From: an uncultured Muribaculum sp.
GTDB taxonomy: Bacteria > Bacteroidota > Bacteroidia > Bacteroidales > Muribaculaceae
NCBI RefSeq assembly: GCF_910583865.1
Contig: NZ_CAJTYX010000005.1
Span: 1-64,000, forward strand
Length of the DNA stretch: 64,000 bases
Reading direction: 5' to 3'
Position numbers and translations under genes: made by a program. The notes beneath the pieces were generated by a model, which made no database searches, was not told where the DNA came from, and saw only the letters and a program-made list of their open reading frames with translations. This document shows positions 52,381 through 61,878 of this stretch, in pieces. The number at the start of each line of letters is the position of its first letter. Position 1 is the stretch's first letter.

Positions 52381-53781
52381 ATGAACATAATCAATGCAAT
52401 AAATGACTTTCTTTGGAGCTATCTGCTCATAGCCATACTGCTTGGGGCAGGATTATATTTCACACTGAAGCTCCGTGGGGTTCAGTTCCGTCTCATAGGC
52501 GAGATGGCGAGGTTGCTTGTACGTTCGGGTGAACGATGTGACGACACGCAATCCGGGCAACAGTCAAAGAAACGCATAAGCTCATTCCAGGCTTTCGCGA
52601 TATCATTGGCCAGCCGTGTAGGCACGGGCAATATCGCCGGCGTAGGGATAGCCATAGCCATCGGCGGCCCGGGTGCGGTATTCTGGATGTGGGTAGTGGC
52701 ACTGCTCAGTTCCGCTAACGCATTCGTGGAGTCGACATTGGCCCAGTTGTTCAAAGAAAAGGGAAAAGATTCCTACTGTGGAGGACCGGCCTACTACATA
52801 CAGAAAGGAACCGGCCGCCGGTGGTGGGCTGTGACATTCGCGATTCTCATAACACTGACTTTCGCGTTCGCGTTCAACTCGGTACAGAGCAATACGATAT
52901 CCTTAGCCTTACATAGCAGTTTCGGATTGAGCCGTGTATGGATCGGCGTAATCCTTACAGCATTGACCCTCGCGGTAATCTTCGGCGGCATCCGGCGCAT
53001 AGCACGCATAAATGAAGTGCTCGTACCCGTGATGGCCATTCTTTACATCATGCTTGCCCTTTACGTAATAGCGATGCGTATCGGCTATTTCCCCCATGTG
53101 ATGAAACTCATATTTGAGAATGCCTTTGGCATAAACCAGGCAGCCGGAGGCTCGCTCGGCATGGCGATGATCATGGGGGTGAAGCGCGGGCTGTTCAGCA
53201 ACGAGGCCGGCGAGGGATCGACGCCCAACGCGGCCGCGACAGCTGCCGTGAGCCATCCCGCCAAACAAGGCCTGATTCAGACGCTCGGGGTATATGTAGA
53301 CACCCTGTTAGTGTGTACGGCCACAGCCTTCATCATACTTTGCAGCGGCATGTTCGACAGCGGCCTTACCGGCATCGAACTTACACAGGCCGCGCTTTCC
53401 GACGAGGTTGGCGTGATAGCAACCGTATTTGTCGCTGCCGCGATAATGCTTTTCGGCTTCACGAGCATAATCGCCAACTACTACTACGGCGAAAACAACC
53501 TTGACTTCATACACCGCAGCAGCCGATTACGCATCGGACTAAGAATAGCAAGCGCCGCAATGGTAATGGCCGGCACTGTGGCGTCGCTCGACCTTGTATG
53601 GGCAATCGCCGACATAACAATGGCCCTGATGACGTTATGCAACATAATCGCCATACTCGTTCTCGGGCGATATGCAGCAATATGCCTCAACGACTATATG
53701 AAGCAGAGACGCCAAGGCAAAGATCCGGTCTACCGCAAAGAAACCATCCCTGAAATTGCCGACCGCACGGAATGCTGGTAA
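52381..53781 (+). CDS. Sodium:alanine/glycine symporter (AGCS family)
   Basis: Inner-membrane amino acid:cation symporter of 466 residues with about ten helices. The AGCS signatures are LASRVGTGNIAGVGIAIAIG near the N-terminus and GLFSNEAGEGSTPNAAATA in the middle, where the sodium and substrate site lies. Likely imports alanine or glycine with Na+, fuelled by the Na+-NQR pump encoded in this window. It is divergent from the sigma factor gene and stands alone. Confidence 0.93.
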   Translation: MNIINAINDFLWSYLLIAILLGAGLYFTLKLRGVQFRLIGEMARLLVRSGERCDDTQSGQQSKKRISSFQAFAISLASRVGTGNIAGVGIAIAIGGPGAVFWMWVVALLSSANAFVESTLAQLFKEKGKDSYCGGPAYYIQKGTGRRWWAVTFAILITLTFAFAFNSVQSNTISLALHSSFGLSRVWIGVILTALTLAVIFGGIRRIARINEVLVPVMAILYIMLALYVIAMRIGYFPHVMKLIFENAFGINQAAGGSLGMAMIMGVKRGLFSNEAGEGSTPNAAATAAVSHPAKQGLIQTLGVYVDTLLVCTATAFIILCSGMFDSGLTGIELTQAALSDEVGVIATVFVAAAIMLFGFTSIIANYYYGENNLDFIHRSSRLRIGLRIASAAMVMAGTVASLDLVWAIADITMALMTLCNIIAILVLGRYAAICLNDYMKQRRQGKDPVYRKETIPEIADRTECW

Positions 53782-53841
53782 AAATAACACTGAGTGTGCA
53801 TGACAATTAGAAGTTTTTTTGTTAAAAAAGCCATAAAATAG

Positions 53842-53871
53842 TTTAGCAATTCTAATATTTCCGTACCTTTA
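53842..53871 (+). promoter_or_regulatory. Promoter of the 54-56 kb cassette
   Basis: TTTA (53842-53845) with an 18-bp spacer before TACCTTTA (53864-53871), each one base off consensus. Predicted start near 53877, giving a leader of about 160 nt. Confidence 0.5.
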
Positions 53872-53905
53872 CAACCGGATACACGTCCGGTGTGGCAAAT
53901 TTATG

Positions 53906-54012
53906 AAATCCGGGTTGCCTCCCTCATGTGTAGCCGGATAAATCCTGCATTGTTGCTTCTGCTACCGATTCTACAGGTTTTACTTCGAGTTTGTTGTCCT
54001 CCCGGATTTTTT
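53906..54012 (+). ncRNA. Candidate structured leader RNA
   Basis: In the 160-nt leader AAATCCGGG (53906-53914) can pair with CCCGGATTT (54001-54009), which is followed at once by TTTT. Inside, GTAGC (53930-53934) pairs with GCTAC (53961-53965). This is terminator-like with a large structured loop, suggesting attenuation. It is a candidate only. Confidence 0.35.
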
Positions 54013-54036
54013 ATCGTTTTTTAATTCATTTATCAC

Positions 54037-54933
54037 ATGATTAAGGCTTTTGCAAAAATCCTGCTTGGAACGAGCATGGTATTTTTGCCTGCTTATGCCC
54101 ATGCCCAAAGTATGACGTTACACGTCTTTAACGGAGAGCCTGTGACCTTGCAGACAAATCAAATCGAGAGCATCACATTCACTGACAACATCAATGACGA
54201 CTATGTCTCTCCTAAAGTAGGTGACTTTTATTATGCTGACGGTACATGGTCATCTGAAATCGACTACAACAAAAATCCTATCGGTGTAATATTTTACACA
54301 GGCGATCCCACAGCCGAGGACGCCGTGCTTAAAGCCGACCATCCGGGATGCACTCACGGACTTGTAATATCGGCTTTTGGAGACCAGACCGGCTGCATCT
54401 GGCAAAACGACTTCAGAAGCTATGGTTCTGCTATCAGCAAATGGGTGACGGCAAATCTGCCGGAATATGTATCTACCGAATCAAATTACGGACAAGACGA
54501 AATCCGTAATAAATCCCTCGGATACAACAACACAAAAGCTATCACCGCCTTCAACAAGGCCAATTCAGGCTATACAGTGGTGCCGGTTGAGAAACTCGAT
54601 GACTTCCAGACAAAATACCCGGCCCCGGCCTCTTCGTCAGGCTGGTACGTGCCAAGTGTCAAGGAACTCTTCATACTCATAAACGGAGTACCTGACCAGA
54701 CCGAAATCCTTGACGCGACAAAGACACTTGCAACCAGGAATGTCGTCGATAATGCTTTGATCAACATATACGGTGCCAATCTGATATTTAACTCCCAGTG
54801 GGCTTACAACATCTGGACAAGCACTGAGTTCGGAGGATTCGCCTATACCGTATGCACATACGACGGCACCGTGGAAGGCAGCGTAAAAGATAATTTCTCA
54901 AACTTTCTGCCACGTTTTATATTGGCGTTCTAA
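54037..54933 (+). CDS. Secreted protein with VESITF module and Lcl/DUF1566-like domain (1)
   Basis: Exported 298-residue protein (signal peptide about 1-24). Right after the signal lies a short strand module (LHVFNGEPVTLQTNQIESIT) shared with the third gene of the cassette. The main domain begins VGDFYYADGTWSSEIDYNKN with a GVIFYTGDP and TASSSGWYVPSVKEL-like core (here PASSSGWYVPSVKEL), resembling Lcl/DUF1566-type lectin-like domains. The end LPRFILAF also matches the paralogue RPILAF. Function unknown, possibly a surface lectin or fimbrial component. Confidence 0.72.
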   Translation: MIKAFAKILLGTSMVFLPAYAHAQSMTLHVFNGEPVTLQTNQIESITFTDNINDDYVSPKVGDFYYADGTWSSEIDYNKNPIGVIFYTGDPTAEDAVLKADHPGCTHGLVISAFGDQTGCIWQNDFRSYGSAISKWVTANLPEYVSTESNYGQDEIRNKSLGYNNTKAITAFNKANSGYTVVPVEKLDDFQTKYPAPASSSGWYVPSVKELFILINGVPDQTEILDATKTLATRNVVDNALINIYGANLIFNSQWAYNIWTSTEFGGFAYTVCTYDGTVEGSVKDNFSNFLPRFILAF

Positions 54934-54970
54934 TCACATATAAAACTCAATATATAATATCTGAAAACGT

Positions 54971-55447
54971 ATGATACATCTACGAACAATAACGGCTGTT
55001 TTAGTGACAATCTTGACAGCCACTCTACAATCCCGCGCAGAGGAGAAACTATCCGTCGAATACAATGACGGTCAAACGTTCAGCTATGTGCTGTCAAACA
55101 GACCCAAGGTCAAGTTTGTCGGAAATACAATGAATATAACCGCTCCCGAGATAGACGATATCCATCAGATGAGCGATGTAAAGCAATTCAGATTCTCCAA
55201 AACCAGTTCTATCGATGCCATCAATGCCGCCGAACACCGTATCACCTATACAGACAACGAAACCGTACGCCTTGACGGGTTCAAGCCGGGAGGTGACGTA
55301 TCGGTATATAATACTAAAGGTTCAATAATGATACAAAGAACCATTGAAGCCGATGGATCAGCCGTCATACCGCTCGACGCACTGACATCCGGGACCTACA
55401 TCATCTCTACAACCGAAGGTAAATCTTGCAAAATAATCAAACAATGA
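54971..55447 (+). CDS. Small secreted protein with sorting-like C-terminal tail
   Basis: A 158-residue exported protein (signal peptide about 1-22). Residues of about 24-75 have the same strand pattern as the neighbours (KLSVEYNDGQTFSYVLSN), and the remaining half is a C-terminal tail of the sorting type (VSVYNTKGSIMIQRTIE ... LTSGTYIISTTEGKS). It has no central domain, so it consists of little more than the module and tail. It lies 37 nt after the first gene and overlaps the third by ATGA, so all three are one operon. Confidence 0.7.
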   Translation: MIHLRTITAVLVTILTATLQSRAEEKLSVEYNDGQTFSYVLSNRPKVKFVGNTMNITAPEIDDIHQMSDVKQFRFSKTSSIDAINAAEHRITYTDNETVRLDGFKPGGDVSVYNTKGSIMIQRTIEADGSAVIPLDALTSGTYIISTTEGKSCKIIKQ

Positions 55448-56370
55448 AAATTCCACGAAAATATACTCTCCTCCTCATGCTGATACTGACAAGCCTGTGT
55501 ACATGGGCACAGAGCGGACTTATCATCAGCCTTAAAAACGGCCAGACGATGAAATTTGAAAGTTCATCAGTAGAATCCATAACATTTGACCCGGAGACCT
55601 CACCCATGCCCGAAGGCCCCTCAATCGGTGATTTCTACTATAGCGACGGCACCTGGTCCACTGAACTTGACAAATCCAAGACTCCCATAGCCGTAGTCTT
55701 TTATGTGGGCAATCCCTCCGTCGACGACGAAAAAATGCGCACCGAGCATCCCGAATGCACCCACGGGCTCGCCATCGCACTCAATGAAAAAACAGTGTCA
55801 TGGCATGAAAAATACGAAACATACGGCACCGATAAGACTGTGAGCGACTGGCTGACGGCAAACGGATATCCTGCGGTGAAATCCACAAAAGACGACAACG
55901 CACCTGTCAACAAATGTGTCGGATATACTTACACTCAATATCTCAATGCATTCAATGAGGCGCCCGATAATACCCAATGGCCTGTAACAGCCATGACGGC
56001 CCTCGCCAGCTACCGCTCAGCGGTGCCAACTCCGGCAACCAGCTCCGGATGGTATATCGGTTCGGGCCGAGAAATGGTGCTTGCCTGCTTTGGAGACATC
56101 GAAGGCAACATAACAACCATGGGACGACAAGATCCAAAGGTGCGCGACCTGCTAAACGGCAGATTTGAGCTACTTCAACCATCGGATGTCACCCTTTTCG
56201 ATACGACAGGCTATAGCTATTGGACATGCAACGAATACGGTGTCGAAACAGAAGGCATGTGGATAGACCGCGCCTGGAATGTATATTTCATGCTCGACCG
56301 CGTGGCCGTATCGGGCAGCTTTAAAAGCTGGGGTGAATATGTGGGCATACGTCCAATACTCGCATTCTGA
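55444..56370 (+). CDS. Secreted protein with VESITF module and Lcl/DUF1566-like domain (2)
   Basis: A 308-residue paralogue of the protein at 54037. It starts at the ATG overlapping the preceding stop; an ATG at 55426 is less likely. Signal peptide about 1-22, then LIISLKNGQTMKFESSSVES, then IGDFYYSDGTWSTELDKSKT, IAVVFYVGNP and PATSSGWYIGSGREMVLACF. The order of blocks matches the first gene throughout, but identity is moderate and loops differ, so the duplication is not recent. Confidence 0.72.
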   Translation: MKIPRKYTLLLMLILTSLCTWAQSGLIISLKNGQTMKFESSSVESITFDPETSPMPEGPSIGDFYYSDGTWSTELDKSKTPIAVVFYVGNPSVDDEKMRTEHPECTHGLAIALNEKTVSWHEKYETYGTDKTVSDWLTANGYPAVKSTKDDNAPVNKCVGYTYTQYLNAFNEAPDNTQWPVTAMTALASYRSAVPTPATSSGWYIGSGREMVLACFGDIEGNITTMGRQDPKVRDLLNGRFELLQPSDVTLFDTTGYSYWTCNEYGVETEGMWIDRAWNVYFMLDRVAVSGSFKSWGEYVGIRPILAF

Positions 56371-56446
56371 GTCTAAAACAAGATAATTCAAGAATACACC
56401 CCATAAAAAAACATCAACAAACAAATTTTCTTTTTAATATACTAAA

Positions 56447-56484
56447 ATGACAAAGCCCCGACTTTCATCTCGGGGCTTTGTCAT
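56447..56484. terminator. Bidirectional terminator
   Basis: A 15-bp perfect stem (56447-56461 with 56470-56484, core CAAAGCCCCGA) around 8 nt, between two convergent genes. On the minus side it is followed by TTTT. Confidence 0.9.
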
Positions 56485-56589
56485 ATCGTAATACTTTAGT
56501 AGCTGAACGTTTTATAAATAACGTGAGTTCGATATAAGCAATCAGGACAAAATCAACTGCTTGTCACAAACAAACTCCAGATAAGACTG

Positions 56590-59500
56590 TCATTTGATAC
56601 GTATCTTACGACCGCCCATTATGTAGACCCCGGCAGGAAGTCTGTCGAGATCATCCAATCCGCGGCCTACTTTGATGCCCGTCAACGAGAATATGTCGGC
56701 ATCGGCTATCTTGTCACCGGACACAACGCCGTCAATGCCACTCGATGAAAGCACCACCTCATTTGATGCACCGGACTCTCCACGGTCGTAGCATACACCT
56801 ACGAAATAGGTATGGTCACCATCCGCAGCAGCTCTGTCGATGAATGACGGCACGGCGGTATTGCCGACAAGTGCACCGTCACGATACACATTGTAGCTGC
56901 CAACCGTGGCCGAGGCGGACTCATAGGTGATGTCGTCGACGAACAACGCATAGCAATTGACCGAAACCACGTGTATCGCAAAATGCTGCGTGCCCTCAGG
57001 CAGATCAAACGTGTAGAGGGCCCAACCGGACCGGTCGGCAGTGCGACGGCCTAATGTCACATCGAAATCAGAGAGAGCGCTTCCCGCAGATGATGCAAGC
57101 ACCTCAAAAGTTTCGGGTGTCATGTATGGGTCAAGGCTTCGGGCATAGAAGGACACTGTCTGAGCAGCACCCGACAATTGAGGCGATATCAGCCAGTCAT
57201 CGTTCCTCACATCACCGACATTGGCAGGTTCTTCAGGATCCGCGTCGAAACATGCAAGGAACTGCGATCCTGAATGCGGCATGAACTCTTCCTCCTCACC
57301 GGTAAGCCCGGTGGCAAGAAGTGGGTTAAAGACGATGAACGCATGTGGCTCCATCTTTCCGGGCCACTCCACGTCATATATGCCGAACGTGCGGAATCCA
57401 TCGGCATCGACAGTTGTCCAATCGCCGAGCGATGCCGTAGCCCATGGCTCACAGTGCTCGAACGACTCTGTGAACGTGCCGCCTTCGACATTAGCGGGAG
57501 CGCTCCATGACAGATGCACGTCATTGCCGGAGACAATAGCGGAAAGGTCATTGACAGCAGCAAGACCATCGACCGGGACTACCTCTATCATGGCCTGAGG
57601 AGTAACATCGTTGTCCGCCACCTCATCATTCTCGGAAACCACCGAGGTTACCACGGCCAAAGCATCGCCATCGGCCAGATTCGGAGTATAATCCACAGTG
57701 TAGACACGCTCCTCTCCCGAATCAAACGAGCCTGAAATCTCTGCGGCAACATTCCCGTTGACCGTCACCTTGAGAGTAAACGGAGCTTTGTCTCTGCTCC
57801 CGTTGTTGGCGACCGTTACAGGTATGCCGACCGGACGACCACGACGGGCGCGTACAGGCGCAGACATCCTTACCCCGAAATCATTACCCGGCATATCGGC
57901 CACAAGTATGTTGTCTATCACGATGTTGGCATTTTCCTCTCCGGCGAATCCCTTGAACCTTATGCTTACATAATCGAGCGAAGCGGCATCAGAGAGCGGA
58001 AGCACCATCTTGCGCCATCCGGCATCGCCGTCGAGCGCGGAATAGTCTACCGTAGCAAGATGACGGATCTCCTTGCCGGCACAAGAGAGGTAGACACCCA
58101 GACCGTTGGGAGTGCCGGGATAAGCATGATACCAGAATGTCAGCACCGGATTTGCAGCACCCTTTGCCGTAATCTTGGCCGAAGCCACCCATGCCTCTTC
58201 TCCTGCCGCACCCGAACGCCACGCATTGGCTCCGAGATCACCGTCCTGAGCCATCAGGGTCGTGGCACGGAATGAATACATGCTGTTTGGCGATTCGAGG
58301 AACCAATGCTGGGAAGGAGTACCTCCGGCAAACGAATCGGCGAACGGCAACCCGGCTGACGGGCCGAGCAGCATGACAGTCGAACGCTTCATGGCACTCT
58401 CGCCTTTGGCATTCGCAGCCGTCAGACGATATATCACGGAGGACGGTTCCGAAGTCTGTTCGACAGATGGGATATCATAGGTCAATCCGGTTATACCCTC
58501 CTTTACAAGCGCATTCCCGGAAGTATAGACAGAATAGGTGACATCGGACGGATTGACATATCCGCCGTTGGCACCGGTTTCCGACACGGCATCCCAGCGC
58601 AGAGTCGCCGAACCGTCACCATTGTCGATAAGACGTATATCGGATACGGGAGAAGGTGTATCCGTCCCCACGTAGCATTTCACAGCCGTCTCTGACCCTT
58701 TCACATCGCCGGCATATGCAACGACGACATAACTGTTGAAACCTTCCAAGGGATCGGAATCGACAACCGAGTAGCTTCTGCCACACTCCGGAGAATCGAC
58801 ACCATCAACAATTCGTCCGCCGGAAATCACCTCTATGCGGGAGATAGAGGCAAGCGCGTCGCCACCTACCGTGACAGACGGTGCGTTGAAAGCTATACGC
58901 GCCTCCATAGCTCCCTTGGCGCCTGCGACAGCAGTCACCTCGGAGCAGGCACCGGGAGCAGACAAGAGAGCGCCCTCGTCAATACCGACATCCTTAAGCG
59001 AAAGGGAATAATATCCGGAAGGCGAAGTACAGTGGAACGCTATCTTGTAATCACCATCCTTGGGAGCACGTATCGTGGCACTGTGGCGAACCCATTCTTC
59101 ATTGTCAAGCTCGGTGAGCGGCATCACCTCATCGACATACTCCGTAGCGTCCTTATCGGCATCCCCCCAAAGCACAGTAAGACGTTGGGGCATATATGCC
59201 TCCTCTACGCTCGTCATGAACCCGACCACATATGTACGGTCGGACTTGAGATGAACCGGAGGAGTGACCAGCCAATCATCATTATCGGTGTAATAGCTAT
59301 TGGAACAACGTGCCATACCCTGCGACATCCACATCCATGTAGACCAGTCGCCGGCGACATCTATAACGTCGAACATGGAGAATCCGTCGCGAGTGGCGAA
59401 TGTCTCCATCCATGGCACTTCAAGGGCGTTTCCGGCAACAAGAGAGCCTGAACGTCCGGGCATGCTCTGCTTTCCGGCAGCGACAGCATATACATTATAA

Positions 59501-60810
59501 TAATATGTGGTAAGCGGCGCATCGGGAACAGCCTCTTCGAATGCGGTTGTCGAAATGCCGTCGGCAACGGTCACCTCACCGGGATAGCGCACTACCGTGT
59601 ATGTAACGGATTCCGCATCAACATATCCGCCGTGGGAACCGGTCGCTCCCGGAGCATTCCATGTAAGCACAAGCTTGCCGTCGTTCTCCGCAAGCGCTAC
59701 CTTCGATGGAGCTTCGGGAGTGTCGTTGCCTATATATAACGAAGTCTTGGCTTCCTGACCGGCCCCCTGCGCATTACTTGCCACAACAGATATGTTGGCC
59801 ATACCTTCCGGCAGTTCAAGTTCATGCGAGACTTTATCTCCGGGATTGCCGGAAGCCTTGACGCGTTCTTCGCCATTCACACCAAGAGTGTAATCAAGCG
59901 TGCCATCAAGGAGGTTTCCGTCAATGCTCTTTACCGGCAGTGTGAACGATATGCTGCCCGACAAGGAACTTCCTTCAAAAGCGGCGGCAAGATCTGATAC
60001 ACGCGCCGGCGCTCCCGAGGCTACAGCATCGTTGACTACCCTTAGCGACACCACATATTCATTATTCGGGAAATCGACCACCTTCTCGCAGGTCTTGTCG
60101 GCGACATTAAGCGAATAGAGCGCGGTAGTGCCGTCCTCAAGCGTCGCAGCCCAATATAGTAGTCCGGTCTCGTCGTCGAATGCGGCACTCTGTGCCTTCT
60201 CCGAAACGCGTACGCCGCTCCTCACCACCTGTTGTGCGAATCCGAATCCATATTGTGTGTTCCAGAAGCTGCACGAACCCTGGCTGTCGATCCAGTAAGG
60301 CACGCCATCCTTGTTGACCGCTATGGCAACGGCAGGAAATCCGGTGTTGATGGTAGTGACAGGAGAGGTTTTCATTGTGGCGAAGTCGAGTGTGGAAATC
60401 TCGGTACCGCTGTTGAATATACCGTACACAAGTCCGTCCTTAGGGTTGTAGGCTATGTCCCATGGCACGACTGTCTCGTCGAAAAAATAGTTCCCGTCCA
60501 CGTTACGCCAATCGTCGGCGTAATCGTCGGCATACCAGTTGCCCATCCCATACGACTCCCAATTGATCCAGTAATGTTTACCGTCGAAATAGGTACCTCC
60601 GCCGTTCACATTCATCGAACTCTTGTGTTTCAAGAGTTTGAACCCGAAATTGTCGGCACTTGACTGAAAAGAGTACACACCGTAGTTGTCGCGCGGAGAA
60701 TCCCATGCATCCGACGACAAAATATTGCCCCACAGTTCGGCAGCATCCACCGAGGGAGGAGATACAAGCGCTATGGCTGCTAACACCCATGGCGCGGATT
60801 TCTTAATCAT
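56590..60810 (-). CDS. Large secreted multi-domain protein with choice-of-anchor J domains and sorting-like tail
   Basis: Exported protein of 1406 residues (signal peptide about 1-23). After an N-terminal propeller-like region (YFDGKHYWINWESYG ... DPKDGLVYGIF-like blocks) come fibronectin-type modules and at least three choice-of-anchor J (cleaved adhesin/MAM-like) domains, recognisable by DDWLVTPPVHLKSDRTYVV, NIVIDNILVADMP and DDWLISPQLSGAAQTVSFYA. The last 35 residues (DADIFSLTGIKV ... LPAGVYIMGGRKIRIK) are a C-terminal tail of the sorting type. Probably a surface adhesin or glycan-binding protein. A terminator lies downstream. Confidence 0.85.
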   Translation of the reverse strand: MIKKSAPWVLAAIALVSPPSVDAAELWGNILSSDAWDSPRDNYGVYSFQSSADNFGFKLLKHKSSMNVNGGGTYFDGKHYWINWESYGMGNWYADDYADDWRNVDGNYFFDETVVPWDIAYNPKDGLVYGIFNSGTEISTLDFATMKTSPVTTINTGFPAVAIAVNKDGVPYWIDSQGSCSFWNTQYGFGFAQQVVRSGVRVSEKAQSAAFDDETGLLYWAATLEDGTTALYSLNVADKTCEKVVDFPNNEYVVSLRVVNDAVASGAPARVSDLAAAFEGSSLSGSISFTLPVKSIDGNLLDGTLDYTLGVNGEERVKASGNPGDKVSHELELPEGMANISVVASNAQGAGQEAKTSLYIGNDTPEAPSKVALAENDGKLVLTWNAPGATGSHGGYVDAESVTYTVVRYPGEVTVADGISTTAFEEAVPDAPLTTYYYNVYAVAAGKQSMPGRSGSLVAGNALEVPWMETFATRDGFSMFDVIDVAGDWSTWMWMSQGMARCSNSYYTDNDDWLVTPPVHLKSDRTYVVGFMTSVEEAYMPQRLTVLWGDADKDATEYVDEVMPLTELDNEEWVRHSATIRAPKDGDYKIAFHCTSPSGYYSLSLKDVGIDEGALLSAPGACSEVTAVAGAKGAMEARIAFNAPSVTVGGDALASISRIEVISGGRIVDGVDSPECGRSYSVVDSDPLEGFNSYVVVAYAGDVKGSETAVKCYVGTDTPSPVSDIRLIDNGDGSATLRWDAVSETGANGGYVNPSDVTYSVYTSGNALVKEGITGLTYDIPSVEQTSEPSSVIYRLTAANAKGESAMKRSTVMLLGPSAGLPFADSFAGGTPSQHWFLESPNSMYSFRATTLMAQDGDLGANAWRSGAAGEEAWVASAKITAKGAANPVLTFWYHAYPGTPNGLGVYLSCAGKEIRHLATVDYSALDGDAGWRKMVLPLSDAASLDYVSIRFKGFAGEENANIVIDNILVADMPGNDFGVRMSAPVRARRGRPVGIPVTVANNGSRDKAPFTLKVTVNGNVAAEISGSFDSGEERVYTVDYTPNLADGDALAVVTSVVSENDEVADNDVTPQAMIEVVPVDGLAAVNDLSAIVSGNDVHLSWSAPANVEGGTFTESFEHCEPWATASLGDWTTVDADGFRTFGIYDVEWPGKMEPHAFIVFNPLLATGLTGEEEEFMPHSGSQFLACFDADPEEPANVGDVRNDDWLISPQLSGAAQTVSFYARSLDPYMTPETFEVLASSAGSALSDFDVTLGRRTADRSGWALYTFDLPEGTQHFAIHVVSVNCYALFVDDITYESASATVGSYNVYRDGALVGNTAVPSFIDRAAADGDHTYFVGVCYDRGESGASNEVVLSSSGIDGVVSGDKIADADIFSLTGIKVGRGLDDLDRLPAGVYIMGGRKIRIK

Positions 60811-60857
60811 ACGTAGTGATTTTTAGGTAATGATTGGTAAATTATGTATGTTTCCCG

Positions 60858-60865
60858 CAAATATA
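60858..60865 (-). promoter_or_regulatory. -7 box of the large surface-protein gene
   Basis: TATATTTG on the minus strand lies 47 bp before the ATG at 60810. The -33 element is weak. Confidence 0.5.
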
Positions 60866-60923
60866 CGTTAAAACATCCACAAGTACACCAGTCAATCCCT
60901 AAAAACATACATACACAATGCAA

Positions 60924-61799
60924 CTACAATGATGAATACGACGGCGTAAACGTGTCGCCCTGCAAAGGATCGCCGTTAGAAATGCCTCGTGAAAGCCATT
61001 TGACACGCTGCGACGAACGCCCGTGGTTGAAACTTTCAGGCTGTTCATATCCATAAGCCTTGCGTTGCAGGTAATCATCGCCTATTTTCGACGCGGCGTT
61101 CACGGCATTGTCAATGTCACCGGGTTCTATGGAGCCGAACATCTTGTTGTCGAGATGACCCCACACACCGGCGTAGTAGTCGGCCTGCAGCTCCAGCCTA
61201 ACGCTTATCTTGTTGGCCTCGCTCTCGGAAAGCCTCGACATGGCAGAGTGGGCCTCGTCGAGAGTGCCGAGCAGATATTGCACATGATGGCCCACCTCAT
61301 GGGCTATGACATAGGCATATGCGAAATCGCCGCTCGCGCCTATCGACTGCTCCATGCTTTTGAAAAAGTCGAGGTCGATATATACGGTCTGGTCAGCCGA
61401 ACAATAAAACGGCCCGACCTGGGAGGTGGCATTCCCGCAGCCGGACTGCACGGAACCCGTGTACAGCACCATCTTCGGACACACGTATTCGCCCCATCCC
61501 TGTCTGCGGAATTCAGCGGTCCAGACATCTTCCGTGCCTGCGAGCACCTTCGATGCAAGCTCTGCCAGACGCTGTTCCTCGCTATCAGGCGTGTACTCCT
61601 GACTTGCGTAAGAAAAATTACCCTGCCCCTGCGACACGACATTGGAAACCACATCGCCGATGCCCCCACCCTTCATAAGAGTGATTATGGCGACTATTAT
61701 AACGCCCACTATGCCCCCGCCGATACCTATAGTGCGGCCCGAAGCACGACCGCGCCGGTCGCTGATATTGCCGCTCTGTCGTCGTCCGTCAAGTCTCAT
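60924..61799 (-). CDS. ypfJ: YpfJ-type neutral zinc metallopeptidase
   Basis: Membrane-anchored metallopeptidase of 291 residues. It starts MRLDGRRQSGNISDRRG, has one helix (about residues 27-47, GGIVGVIIVAIITLM), then the peptidase domain with zinc motif HEVGH at residues 167-171 (VIAHEVGHHVQ) and the following ELQADYYAGVWGH with the third ligand region. Length and motifs match the YpfJ/KPN_00929 family. Substrate unknown. Upstream of the large surface protein gene on the same strand, separated by 113 bp with a promoter, so separate units. Confidence 0.93.
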   Translation of the reverse strand: MRLDGRRQSGNISDRRGRASGRTIGIGGGIVGVIIVAIITLMKGGGIGDVVSNVVSQGQGNFSYASQEYTPDSEEQRLAELASKVLAGTEDVWTAEFRRQGWGEYVCPKMVLYTGSVQSGCGNATSQVGPFYCSADQTVYIDLDFFKSMEQSIGASGDFAYAYVIAHEVGHHVQYLLGTLDEAHSAMSRLSESEANKISVRLELQADYYAGVWGHLDNKMFGSIEPGDIDNAVNAASKIGDDYLQRKAYGYEQPESFNHGRSSQRVKWLSRGISNGDPLQGDTFTPSYSSL

Positions 61800-61878
61800 A
61801 ATATTTCATCCATTGTTTATTCATTAAACTGAATATCGCTCCCGATTGTTTCATTATTGTATCAATAAATTTATACCC

